NCBI GenBank assembly: GCA_963978545.1
Contig: OZ021732.1
Coordinates: 60,054,714 to 60,118,713, forward strand
Length of the DNA: 64,000 nt
Direction: 5' to 3'
Source of the DNA: Linyphia triangularis
Taxonomy: Eukaryota; Arthropoda; Arachnida; Araneae; Linyphiidae
The position numbers were made by a program, and so were the translations under genes. The notes under the pieces were generated by a model. It saw only the letters and a list, made by a program, of their open reading frames with translations. It was not told where the DNA came from and ran no database searches. Position 1 is the stretch's first letter, and each line of letters starts with the position of its first letter. This document shows, in pieces, positions 50,258-61,090 of this stretch.

Positions 50258-51505
50258 TGTACGATGGTTCCTGTACGCAGAAGTTACAGAGCACGAGGTA
50301 AGAGCTTTGTTTGTTAAGCCCAAATATCAGTTTAATTATATATCATGCTTATAAAATAATGATAGTGTTTACACATTAAGAATTGTGATCTGATGTGAAA
50401 GTGGTATTGGGTGTAATGAAAACAAATTTGGTTTTGTTGTGAAACTGATTCAAGCTATGTGTCAGATCCGAAGAGCGAACAAAAATGTTATTATAGATTG
50501 TGTTTAAACATAATTATTATGATTATAATTATTGTGATTACGGATTAATAATTTGTAATAATTTGCTATCTGTGAAATCTATTAATATGAGTTGCTAAAA
50601 ATTGTTTTGGTTTTGGAATAGAGCTGGCGTCAGAAAGTGCCATTGTCAAAACAAAACAAAAAATAAAAACTTAATGCAGATTTGAAATGTGTTCTGTGGA
50701 TTACGCAACATAAAGAGAGGTAATAAATAAATAAATAAAAAAAAAAAAAAAAAGGAGGAGAAATGGTTGGAATGATCCTCTATGTGTTTTTTTTTTTTTT
50801 TTTCTTTCTTCTTTCTTTCCCAGAAATAGTGAATTGGTGATGTATTTTTATTATATATTCATTTGGAATCCGATGTTTTGGTTTGTTTCGTTTGTGAACA
50901 GTAATATTTTTATATCTTAGTTAAACAAAACAAAAAAATGCATCATTATAAATTGATATAATCTGATTTTGGTAAGGCGTTTTAAAGGGTTTAGAAAATA
51001 TACATATTTGCTATTAGTGAGTTTATATATATATATAACTAACAGATAAGCCTTTTATTATTGTATAAGTATATAGGTCCTTGCCGTAAAGGAAATATAA
51101 GGAGAAAAGCCAAGGTTAAAATAGGTCAATAATGAGTATGTTGAACTTAGGAAATATTTTGTAATAAATATTTAATTGAGTTTATTGTTTAAAATATTAA
51201 TGAGTATTGATTTGTGTATAACCTTGCGAGTTATGATATTTTAGAAATACATGTTATTTTAAGTATTATTCAGAATTGTTTATTCTAAGGGTGATTGCAA
51301 CAATAACTAAAACTGAAGTTTTATCTCCTACAATATTTTGTTGCAAGTCAAAATACAGTGGCGGAGTTTAAGATTAATTCTGCTTCTATTGTATGTTATC
51401 GAATTGAATATAAGAATTGTGAATGGTTTGAATTTTTGAAAAATATTAGTCATACATCATTGTATTTGAATAGTAGTTTGAATTTATTTTCAAAATTCTT
51501 TTGCC
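50258..51505 (+). other. Gypsy 5' leader
   Basis: About 1.25 kb between primer site and gag ATG with no long ORF. It includes an A-rich run at 50,720-50,755 and a T-run near 50,788. The leader is long for an LTR element. Packaging signals would be expected here but none can be identified. Confidence 0.7.
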
Positions 51506-51976
51506 ATGTCGTTCTTGGGTAAGGGTAGGAAGGAGGACTTGATCGAACTGGCGGAAGAACTGGGAATAGACGTTAGTACAATGAATAAAGTGATTGAAAT
51601 AAAAGGGTTAATCCTTGAAAGTGAAAACTTCGACGAAGATGATGCCAAAGTTTCTCTGGGCAGAATTATCGAAGAAAGAATTCGGCGAGAAGCAAAAGAA
51701 TACAAAGAACGACTTCGTCGGGAAGCAAAAGAATACGAAGAACGACTTCGTCGGGAAGCAAAAGAAGAAGAAGAACGGATTCGTAAAGAAGAACGAGAGG
51801 CCAGAATCAGAAAAGAAGAAAGAGACTTCGAGCTTGAAATGAAAAGACTGGAATTACGACGTAGCTATTCTCCCGTGGATGAAGTGGCCGAACGATCGAA
51901 CGAAACGAGATCCAGGGTGCAACTTATGCAGATTACTCCGAAATATGATGAAAAGATGAAATGCAGTTATACCTAG
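51506..51976 (+). pseudogene. Gypsy gag, N-terminal part (frameshifted end)
   Basis: ATG at 51,506 opens MSFLGKGRKEDLIELAEELG-type sequence, which I associate with spider Gypsy Gag proteins. A strongly charged coiled-coil-like segment (repeats of IRREAKEYKERLRREAKEYE type, residues ~52-115) follows. The direct repeats of about 36 bp coding for it lie at 51,680-51,790. The natural Gag continues in the frame of the next ORF: an apparent one-base loss in the A-run near 51,952 moves it into an 11-codon wrong-frame end. The virion-like particle protein is therefore truncated. Confidence 0.88.
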
Positions 51977-53886
51977 TAAATTTTGAACGTCGGGAAGAGA
52001 TGGCGGGTGTAATTAAATCGGAATGGGTAGCTTATCTACTGGGATTGTTACCAACAGAGATAGCTAATAACATAGCTCGAGAACCTCCTGAAAAAGCAAA
52101 TAACTATGACTTCATTAAAGAAATGCTGTTGAAACGTTACAAGTTAAATCCTGAAAAATTAAGGCAGTTATTTTTCCGACATCAGAAAGACCCAGAAGAA
52201 TCCTGGAGAAGTTATACACATGCACTGAATAATTACTTTAATGAATGGGTCAATGAACTGGAAGTACAGAATTTCGACCAGCTGAAAAATTTAATGGTGG
52301 CGGATCAACTGAAGCGCAGAGTGCCAAATGAAGTAAAGGAGCATTTTTTGGACAAATGGAATAAGATGATCGACCCTCTAGAAGTCGCAGAAAAAGTTGA
52401 TGAATATGAAAGTTTGAGAGACGGATTAAAGAAAAATGCATTCCATAATAAAGCAAAGGATAGTTTTAAATGGCATCAAGATGATAAAAATAAATATAAG
52501 CCGAACGGAAAGTTTGAAAATACCAGAAACCAGCAAGTTACTAGTACTACCAAGTATAAGGAGAAGGACAAACCCTTTGACAAAACGAAGAATCAAGGAT
52601 ATTATCAGAGGGATAAAGGGGTCAGAGGATCTAAACCTACCTGTTTTACATGTGGAGATTCATCACATTTTGCACGAGCTTGTCCTACTAATAATAATAA
52701 CCAAGGGACGCAGAACAAAACTGAGAACATTTGTAGTAATTTGGTCACTGCAGAAGAAACTTTAGAAGACAAAGAAGTATTATCGGCTCGAATTACGGTG
52801 CCAGCATTGACTCCGGTCAAAACGAGTTCAGTAAAGTGCGATAAACTGACAAGAATAGAACTGAAACGCGGTTCTGCTATATTCGATGGCATTTTGGATA
52901 CAGGTGCACAAATCTCAGTCATCAGACATGACCTGATTCCAATTGAAGATGGTGAAGGGCAAGGGTCCGTGAAGCTCGTATGTGCTTTTGGTTTAGCTGA
53001 AACAGCACCATTAGTGGTTTTCAACATGAAAGTGAATGATTCACAACACTGCGAAGTTCCCGTGATCTGTGCAGTTTCCAAAAAATTAGTGAGTGATATG
53101 CTGATATGTCCTACAGCATACGAGGCTCTGAACGAAAATATCCAATATCATCAATCAGTTGTCCCTCACATAGTGCAAGAAAACGAACTAGAAAAGAAGT
53201 GCAGTCTAAATAAAGTTACCGTAAATGAAAAGGAAGAGTCATCCGAGGTAAATAGTTTTATTCCGTCCAGTGAAGTAAAGGAAGGATGCAAAGAAAATAG
53301 AGCAGAGTTTATAAAACTACAGCAGGAAGATGAATCTTTGGCAAATATTTGGGAGTTTGCAAAAGCACGTAGAAACGGCTATGACGTGGACGATGGACTA
53401 CTAGTACACTCTGAGTGGGTGTGTGGAGAAAGAATCCAGCAAGTTGTTCTACCAACTGTTAAGCGTGAGTTTGTATTGAAGACGGCCCATGAAATTCCGT
53501 TGGCAGGACATCTTGGAGAAAAGAAAACAAAGGAGCGAATAAAATATTCATTCTTTTGGCCAACCATAAAAATTGACGTAAGGAAGTTTTGTGGAAGTTG
53601 CAAACCATGTCAAGTCAGACGGACTGTAACTTACAGAGATAGGATCCCAATCCAGCCAATTACCAGACCAGACAACCCGTTCGAGGTTTGGAGCGTTGAC
53701 TGCATAGGACCGTTAGAACCCCCGTCCCGGAGAGGACATAAATATATAATTTGTGCAGTTGACTTTTGCACTCGATGGGTTGAAGCTATTCCAACCAAAA
53801 ATATAAAAGCCAAAACTACGTGTGACGTGTTGATGCAAATTTTCGCTCGTACTGGATTTCCAAAAGTGATATGTACAGACCAATGA
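51961..53886 (+). pseudogene. Gypsy gag C-terminus, nucleocapsid, protease and integrase N-terminal half
   Basis: 641 codons continuing Gag (LLGLLPTEIANNIA; a capsid-like, retrotransposon-gag region to ~150). The CCHC knuckle is C228/C231/H236/C241, the aspartic protease DTGA is at 313-316, and the integrase zinc-binding H510/H517/C547/C550 is followed by catalytic D580 and D640. The ATG at 51,961 is internal to Gag and not a true start. The frame ends at TGA (53,884-53,886) two codons after D640, and homology continues in the same frame, so this is a nonsense mutation. Gag, PR and IN appear fused in one frame. Confidence 0.9.
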
Positions 53887-54984
53887 ACGAACTTTACTTC
53901 AAAACTGACTGGTGCTTTTATGAATCTAATAGGAGTGTCTCCAAGATTCTCAACACCGGGTCATCCCGAGAGTATGGGAGCAGTGGAAAGGTGGAACAGA
54001 ACTTTAAAAGACATGATGAATAAAAACATCCAGGAATATGGAAACGAATGGGATGTTCATCTTCCACATCTTTTGTTTGCATATAGAGAGGTCCCACATT
54101 GCACAACGGGTATTTCACCTTATCAGTTAGTATACGGACGAATACCCAAAGGACCAACTGCATTGCTGAAGGAAGTTTGGACAGGAGAGAGAGCTGTTCC
54201 AATGAATGCTTCTCCATCTGTGGAAAGGTATGTCGAAGAATTGCAAGACAAACTTAAGAATGCTCATAAAATTGCAAATGAGAATGCTGAACTAAACCAG
54301 CAAAGTTATGCTCACCGGTATAACTTGCAATCACGAGAAAAAACATATCAAATAGGAGATAAAGTTTTGATATTGATACCCACATCTTCTCACAAACTAT
54401 TGAATACGTGGTCTGGACCAGCGACTGTAGTGCAACTTAGTCGACCCCATTCAGCTATTGTCGAACTTGATGATGGTTCAAGGCGAGAACTACATTTCAA
54501 TAAAATTCGACCATATGTGACACGTGTTCAACACATAGGGCTTGTTTTTGAACAAGACGAAGATTTTGGACAGTTACATGTGGCTCCAACCGAGCGAGTT
54601 ACTACCACAAAAAGTGACGTGGAACAACATATCATCAGGGAAATGACAACCCCATTAAACGCCAGACAACGTTATGAACTGAGTTCCTTACTTTGTAAAT
54701 ACAATGATGTATTCAGTACTAAGCCTGGAATAGCAAAAGTAGATGGACATGTTATTAAGGTTACAAATGACTGTTCACCCAAAAGACTTCGTCCGTATCG
54801 TATTCCAGTGACTCTTCAAAATGAAGTGGATCGTCAAATTCGAGAACTTTTGGAACTTGGTCTTATTGAACAAAGTGATAGTGAATGGGCACACCCTTTA
54901 GTGTGCGTGGCTAAAAAGAACGGTAGTGTGCGTCTGTGTGTAGATTTCAGACTTTTGAACAGTTACACTATTCCTGATGCATAA
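53887..54984 (+). pseudogene. Gypsy integrase C-terminal half joined to reverse transcriptase N-terminus
   Basis: Same frame as the preceding segment. The integrase catalytic E is at 53,986-53,988 within AVERWNR, giving D-x35-E with D640. The integrase C-terminal domain ends near HFNKIRPYV (residue ~199 counted from the ATG at 53,920), after which a linker of about 85 residues leads to RT: RLRPYRIPVTLQNEVDRQI at ~289 and VRLCVDFRLLNSYTIPDA at ~337. The frame stops at TAA (54,982-54,984), and RT continues in frame from the next codon, so this is a second nonsense mutation. The smooth IN-to-RT linker argues that this order is original and not produced by recombination. Confidence 0.9.
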
Positions 54985-56035
54985 CCGATGAGACATGCTA
55001 ATGAACTTTTATATCAAATAGGGAATGCACAAGTGATCACTGTGCTTGACCTCACGAAAGGATATTGGCAGATTCCTATGAGTGAGAAAGATAGACATTA
55101 CACTGCTTTCGTAACTCATACTGGACACTATCAATGGAGAGTTATGCCATTCGGAATGAAAAACGCTGGCAGCACTTTTCAAAAATCCATGGACAAAGTG
55201 TTAGCTCCTCATAAGGACTATTGTCAGTCTTATATTGACGATGTTGCAATTTTTTCGGGATCATGGTCTGATCATTTGAAGCATATCGATAAAGTGTTCC
55301 AGACTTTGCGTCAAGTGGGTCTCACTGTAAATCTGGAAAAGTGTGATTTCGGGAAAACAGAAGTGAAATTTTTAGGACACGTTATGGGTTCAGGAAGACA
55401 TTCCCCTGATCCAGAAAAGGTAGAAGCTATGAAGAAACTGTCGGCACCAACTAACAAGGAGTTGAGAACAGTGTTGGGAATAGCAAGTTATTACAGGGAC
55501 TATATTCCAAATTTTGCAAGCATTGTGTTACCCTTAACTAACTTGACTAAGAAGAGAGTTCCCAAGGAAATTCCATGGAACCAACCAGAAGAAGAAGCCT
55601 TTCAAAATTTGAAAAACCATTTAGTCAAAATGCCTTCCTTGTATACGCAACAGTTTGACAAATCATTTCAGCTTTACACTGATGCGTCCGCTAATGCAGT
55701 CGGAGCCTGTTTGTCCCAACTTGACGAAAATGGAAAAGAACATCCAATAGCTTTCTACAGCAAGAAGCTTACTCCGTGCCAAACCAGATGGTCTACCATA
55801 GAGAGAGAAGCCTACAGCGTCCTAGCCGCACTCCAGAAGTTTGACACCTGGATTTTTGGGACTGATATCGAGGTGGTGTCTGATCATAACCCACTTTCTT
55901 ACCTTACCCAGGGATTACCACATGGTGCTAAACTTGCACGTTGGTCTTTGGAAATTGCAAAGATACAATTTAAAAATTACCTATCGGAAAGGAAGCAGGC
56001 ATGGAAATGCAGATGCACTTTCTAGATTTCCTTAG
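54985..56035 (+). pseudogene. Gypsy reverse transcriptase and RNase H (frameshift near 3' end)
   Basis: RT palm motifs are intact: LDLTKGYWQIP (catalytic D at ~21 of the ATG at 54,988), PFGMKNAGSTFQ, and YIDD at 55,231-55,242. RNase H has TDASANAVGACL (D232), IEREAY (E272) and VVSDHNPL (D299). Near 55,970 an apparent extra A in an A-run shifts the frame. The downstream YRKGSRHGNADALSRFP reads in the other frame to TAG at 56,033-56,035, which would be the natural end of Pol. There is no integrase downstream: 213 bp later the 3' LTR begins. Confidence 0.92.
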
Positions 56036-56235
56036 ATAGAAAATTAATTTTTATAGCTTTGTAATGGTTGCAAAAGTGTATATATTACATTAGTATTTTC
56101 TATTATATTAGTATTTTTGAATCTTTAAGTACTAAAATTTGGGCTGGCGAACAGACTCTTTCTTCTATTAAAGTGTTTATATTACTTAAATATTCTTCTT
56201 TAGCAGCATAGTCTCTAAGGAGAACTATGTGCTCT

Positions 56236-56248
56236 TTAAGGAGGGACA
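56236..56248 (+). promoter_or_regulatory. Gypsy polypurine tract
   Basis: 'ttaaggagggaca' lies directly before the 3' LTR. The purine core is aaggaggga. Confidence 0.8.
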
Positions 56249-56673
56249 TGTAAGACTCTAGGCATGTCTAAACTTGGCGACCGCCAAGGAGATAACTATC
56301 GTCAAGTGGTCCAAAACGAACAGTGAATGGAAAATCCCCATAGAGAAGGAGGGGACGAACGAGACGGATGGTGGAAGAGTGAAGCTTGGTGTGTCGCCGG
56401 CTTTCAGAACTAAGCAGATAAATGGACATAGTGAAATATATAATTTTCTAATAATATAACCTCTTATTTTCGTAGCTTGTCATGTGTTGACGTTGTGTGA
56501 GTGTGATTTTGAATTAAAAGTGTTCGTTAAGAAACGAGACTATTTCTTTGAGTGAACATTCCCTTACCTTTGGTGCACATGTGTATTGGTATATGAGATA
56601 ATATGATAGTTCTAACATTGTGATTTTAAAAAGAATGCTCAGCTACGACCAACTACGGTCAACAAACCTCAGT
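56249..56673 (+). repeat. Gypsy 3' LTR
   Basis: 425 bp, aligned without gaps to 49,823-50,247 with seven substitutions. The 61-codon open frame at 56,274 is a shadow. Confidence 0.92.
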
Positions 56674-56718
56674 TATGGAAACCCCTAAAAATAACAAGAA
56701 AGAAATGGCTTTGGGAAG

Positions 56719-57042
56719 CAGGGCCTGATTTCGATAACCATTTACTATAAGTACAACATATAGCAGGCTCCCCATCGACATTGGTTTTATTTAAATATTA
56801 AAGATAATTTTGATTGCCGTCTAATACAGTAGTCTTAGTTAAATTAATGTCGTGATACCATTATTTTAATAACTAATAATAGTTATTAAAATAAATTTTT
56901 ATGTTTTATGGCATTGATCAAATGCGCTATAGAGAATATTGATAGTTAAATAATGATTCAGAATTTTTCAGACAACTTGGGGGCCCCAAAATTCGGGGAC
57001 TCTAGGCATGGGACCTCAGACCTTAAAAGAAATAAGGCCCTG
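56719..57042. mobile_element. 324-bp hAT-type MITE
   Basis: The ends read CAGGGCCTGATTTCG and, inverted, CAGGGCCTTATTTCT. CAGGG fits hAT termini. Flanking octamers TTGGGAAG and ATGGAAAG agree at 6 of 8 positions, a decayed 8-bp duplication. A perfect 12-bp inverted repeat with 4-nt loop (TTTTAATAACTA/TAGTTATTAAAA) lies near 56,860-56,887. It is non-coding. Confidence 0.65.
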
Positions 57043-57119
57043 ATGGAAAGGAAGAGACAATCTACCACTCAACTCCCTCTGCATCATAATACAAAAGTAG
57101 TTAGAAAATGACAGTCCGG

Positions 57120-57800
57120 GGCCATGGAGGGATGAGGGATGATGACGTCACCGGAAGAGGGCGTAACTGGATATGTCGACACAGGAAGTGCCATCACCGG
57201 AAGTCATGTGATCGGAAGTGGAGTTGAGTTGTTCCCCTCATGTTGTTTTAGTTTCGGATTCGTTATAAGCTGTTTGTGTATGACGTCCCAGTGGGAATGA
57301 CGTCATAATTTGTTTTATATCAAAGTTTTCAGCGGTGGCAACACTTTTTAGTTTCGGTTTATCTTTCAGACGGAGTTGAGTTGTTCTAGGACTGCTTCTA
57401 AGTGAATAACTTAGAGTGATAGGCTTTTATTGAGTGACGTCACTTTGGGTATGACGTCATAATTTGTTTTATATCAACGTTTTGAGCGGTGGCAACACTT
57501 TTTAGTTTCGATTTACCTTTAAGACGGAGTTGAGTTGTTCTAGGGCTGCTTCTTAGTGAATAAGTTAGAGTTATAGGTATTTTTGACTAGTGACGTCACA
57601 TTGGGTATGACGTCATCCATGATTTTACAAAATTGACCTTTAAGACGATGGCAGCAGTAGGAATATGCTAAGTTTTAGGCGGGATGGAGTTGAGTTGTTC
57701 TAGGGCTACTTCTAAGTGAATAACTTAGAGTGATAGACTGTTTTACCAGTGACGTCACAGTGTTAATGTAGTGGGGAGGACGTCACGATTTGCTTTATAT
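57120..57800 (+). repeat. minisatellite of ~155-bp units with CRE (TGACGTCA) and ETS motifs
   Basis: 'ggagttgagttgttc' recurs at 57,219, 57,371, 57,525 and 57,685 (spacing 152, 154, 160). Perfect TGACGTCA octamers lie at 57,143, 57,298, 57,435, 57,452, 57,591, 57,608 and 57,750, often in pairs about 17 bp apart. ETS-like CCGGAAG occurs at 57,151 and 57,197. TGACGTCA is the palindromic CREB/ATF site. Whether any is used is unknown. GC content is above that of the neighbours. Confidence 0.8.
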
Positions 57801-59055
57801 CAAAGTTTAAGGAATGACAACATATTGTATCCTGATATAGCTAAGTCTCCTTTGATTGGTTGAAATAAAAGCTTCGCTTCAGATTGATTAGAATATGTCA
57901 CGTGATTTCAAATGCTCTTCTCATTGACTATACAGTTTAGTAAGACACTAAAATTCTACTAAGTTTAATGTAATTGCGGAGCCATCTAGTGGTAGGAAGG
58001 AATATAAATTACACAGTTTATAACTTTTCATGCTTCACCATTAAAAACTTCAAATACATGCAAAGATAATATATTAACACAAATGCGTAAAGTTTCAGAT
58101 TGAGTTGATTTTTTTTTTCTATAAGTGCTGAACACATTTAAACTAATGTTGATAGATATAATCGCAAGACACTTTTAAGGAATCAGATTTAATCAATGTT
58201 AGACACATAAAGTCTCATTATTTTCTCAATAACAGTATGAAATGTAAATACAAATTAAAATTTATGAGATAAAAAAAAAATTTAAACTTTGCAATCTTAA
58301 CGTGAAAATTTCTTTTACAGAGCTTAACATGTCATTAAAAAGTTTTTTTTTTCTTTTATTGTCATAGTTTTTTGAGGGATTGAATACACAACAAAAGAAC
58401 TTAGACTAGAATTAATTTTTAATATTCAGCAACTGAAACCCATTATGGAAGTTAAAGCAATGATTTTACAATTATTTTTAGGTTGAGTTAGTCTGAACCT
58501 ATTGAAGAAATTAGTTGTAGTGTGTTCACACGTGAGTTTGCAATACATTATTAGTAATATACATTTCCAAAAACGAAATATTTATCACTTTGAATAGAAA
58601 AATGACGATTTTTTTATTTATGTAAGTATTATTCTCAATTTTGTAAATTTTAAATGTATTATCCATATTTTATTGAGGAATCTATAATTTTTTTCTTCTT
58701 CTTTCAGAATGGTTTAGGAAAAACATTTCATTTTAGTCAGAACAATGTTTTCAAAGAGATGGAAATACATAACTTTTCGATATATCAACCTTCAAATACT
58801 TTGAAATTGATTCTATTTGTTACAACTGGTTGTAATTTAAAGCTATACTGTACTATGTGAGCGATCTTATATATCTTAGCTACTTACTGTCTATGTTAAA
58901 ATTTACATTACCAATAAACTTGTTAGAAATTAATATGTCAATATTAGTTATATTAATCAAGATAGTTTTTATTGTACAATGATACTTACTTAAGTTGATG
59001 AATGGCAACACAGAACTAGCTGCTAATGCTGAATAGAGATGTGATAACTGATTTT
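57801..59055. other. AT-rich stretch, nothing recognised
   Basis: No supported feature beyond a CACGTG at about 57,899 and short T/A runs. Confidence 0.5.
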
Positions 59056-60880
59056 GGATACTCTAATGCCTAAATAAGAGAGAAAAAGTAACATACTTGA
59101 ACTTCTTACAACTAAGAATTCAAAAGTGAACGTGAAAATTTACTTTACGAATAAAAATCATGTCTTTAAAATGTGTACGAAAAAAATAACATACTTAAAC
59201 TCATTACGACAAATAAGTTTAACATTAACGTAAAAAATGTACTTTACACATAAAAATCACTTTAAGATGTGTAAAAATATCGCTAAATAAGAGAAAAAAA
59301 GTAACTTACTTAAAATTTCAAAGATATATGTTTAACCTTTACGCGAAAATTCCCTTCGTATATAAAAATCACGACTTTAAAATATGACATGCAAGAGAAA
59401 AGTAACGTACTTAAACTTTCTACGACAAATAACTTTACCATTAACGTAAAATTTTACTTAAAACATAAAAATTCCGACTTTAAAATATGTAGAAATATCG
59501 CTAGATAAAAGAAAAAAAAGTAACATACTTAAACTTTGAACGACAAATAACTTTGACATTAACGTAAAAAATTTTCTTCACATATAAAAATCACGACATT
59601 AAAATGTGACGTGTAAGAAAAATTAGCATACTAAAAATTTCTACGACAAATAATTTTAACCTTTACGCGAAAATTTACTACATACATAAAAATCATGTCT
59701 TTAAAATATGTAAAAATGTTGCTAAATAAAAGAAAAAACTAACATACTTAAACTTTGTACGACAAATAACTTTAACATTAACGTAAAAATTTACTTCACA
59801 TATAAAAATCACGACATTAAAATGTGACATGTAAGAAGAATTAGCATACTTAAAATGACTACGATAAATAATTTTAACATTTGCGTGAAAATTTACTACA
59901 CATATAAAAATCATGCCTTTAAAATATCGCTAAATAAAAGAAAAAAGTAACATACTTAAACTTTCTACGACAAATAACTTTAACATTAACGCAAAAATTT
60001 ACTTTACACATAAAAATCACAATTTTAAATTTGACATGTAGGAGGAATGCCTTTAATTTCTACGACAAGGAATTCAAACATTGCCATTCATGTCTTTAAA
60101 ATGTATAATGACAACTCTAACTTTTAGAAAAAAGAAACACTAAAAATTTACAAGGCAAAGAATTTAAAATTGAACGTGAAAATTAACTTTACATGTACAA
60201 TTATACTCTTATATCAACGATAAATAAGATAAAAAAGAAGCTCTAAAAATTTATAAGGCAAAGAATTTAAATAATAAGCGAAAATTTACCTCACATATAA
60301 AAATTATGTCTTTCAAATGTGTAAGAATAACGCTAAATTAGAGAAAAAGAAATATTAAAAAATTATAAGGTAAGGAATTGAAACAATACGCGAAAATTTA
60401 TTTCACACATAACATTTTTATCTTTAAAATGTGTAAGAATAATGCTAAATTAGAGAAGAAAAAAAAAATAACATACTTAAATTTTTTTCGACAAAAATTT
60501 AAACAATACGCGAAATTTTCATACACAAGGTTTCTTAGGTTAATGTTAAATAATGGGAAATTTAACAGAATAAAAATTTCAAAGATAAAGAATTTTAACC
60601 TTTACACGAAAATTTACTTCACATATAAATATCATGTCTTTAAACTTTAACGTGACAATTTACTTCTCATATACAATTAAACTCTTAGGTTAATGTTAAA
60701 TAAAAGAAAAAGTAACATACTTAAAAATTTCTAAGATAAGCATAACGTAAAAATTTCGCATCATGTGTTTAAAATGTAACATATAAGAGAAAAAAAAAAC
60801 TAACATACTTGAACTTTCTACAGCAAAGAATTTAAGCGTTAGCGTAAAAATTTACTTTACATATAAAATTCACGTCTATA
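59056..60880. repeat. satellite-like tandem array, dimeric ~210-bp unit
   Basis: About 17 degenerate monomers of 95-125 bp built on 'tacgacaaataactttaacattaacg' and 'aaaatttacttcacatataaaaatcacg'. Two monomer types alternate in the left part: one with 'cgctaaataaaag' (near 59,281, 59,509, 59,720, 59,928) and one with 'gacatgtaagaa' (near 59,390, 59,607, 59,826, 60,034), giving a dimer of 208-228 bp. Monomers become more diverged to the right. It is non-coding. Confidence 0.85.
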
Positions 60881-61090
60881 AACGGGATGATAAGCATGTG
60901 ACGGTAATTAGCCAATCAGGTTAGCGGTAGGTGATACGCCACTTGCCGGCATTTTTAGACCGGAGGATGAGTCACGCTAAAACTTGTTCAAACAGGTCGG
61001 GAGACTTGTACAGCAAGAACAGCAGCATCGACGCGCAAGCAGCGGGTGTTGCTGTGGTGTGTCAGCAGGTCTTTGAGGTTATCGTTTTCC
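60881..61090 (+). promoter_or_regulatory. GC-rich island, candidate promoter or first exon
   Basis: A sharp rise in GC and CpG in AT-rich surroundings, with CCAAT in 'gccaatcag' (60,911-60,919), AP-1-like TGAGTCA (60,968-60,974), and 'gacgcgcaagcagcggg' near 61,031. A donor-like CAG|GTCTTTG occurs near 61,068. There is no long ORF, so any exon would be untranslated. This is the only patch outside clear TEs that looks like a host promoter, but it could also belong to an unrecognised repeat. Confidence 0.35.

Larger units (their letters stand above)
49823..56673 (+). mobile_element. Gypsy (Ty3) LTR retrotransposon with Copia-like gene order, 6,851 bp, inactivated
   Basis: Two 425-bp LTRs differ at 7 positions by manual comparison (about 1.6%). 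TATGG occurs at 49,818-49,822 and 56,674-56,678, giving a 4-5 bp target duplication. Interior order: tRNA-Ser-type primer site, 1.25-kb leader, gag, CCHC, protease, integrase, reverse transcriptase, RNase H, polypurine tract. Integrase before RT is the Copia order, yet RT, RNase H and integrase are Gypsy-type in sequence. Lesions: a frameshift in gag, nonsense codons at 53,884 and 54,982, and a frameshift near 55,970. Confidence 0.93.

Noticed and set aside
51940..51976. Programmed -1 frameshift between the Gypsy gag ORFs
   Set aside because: The break falls inside the Gag domain and no standard slippery heptamer lies in frame; a one-base loss in an A-run is simpler.
53400..54560. Integrase belonging to a second, nested element
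   Set aside because: Gag-PR before it and RT after it continue in the same frame, there are no internal LTRs or TSDs, and only one primer site and one polypurine tract exist.
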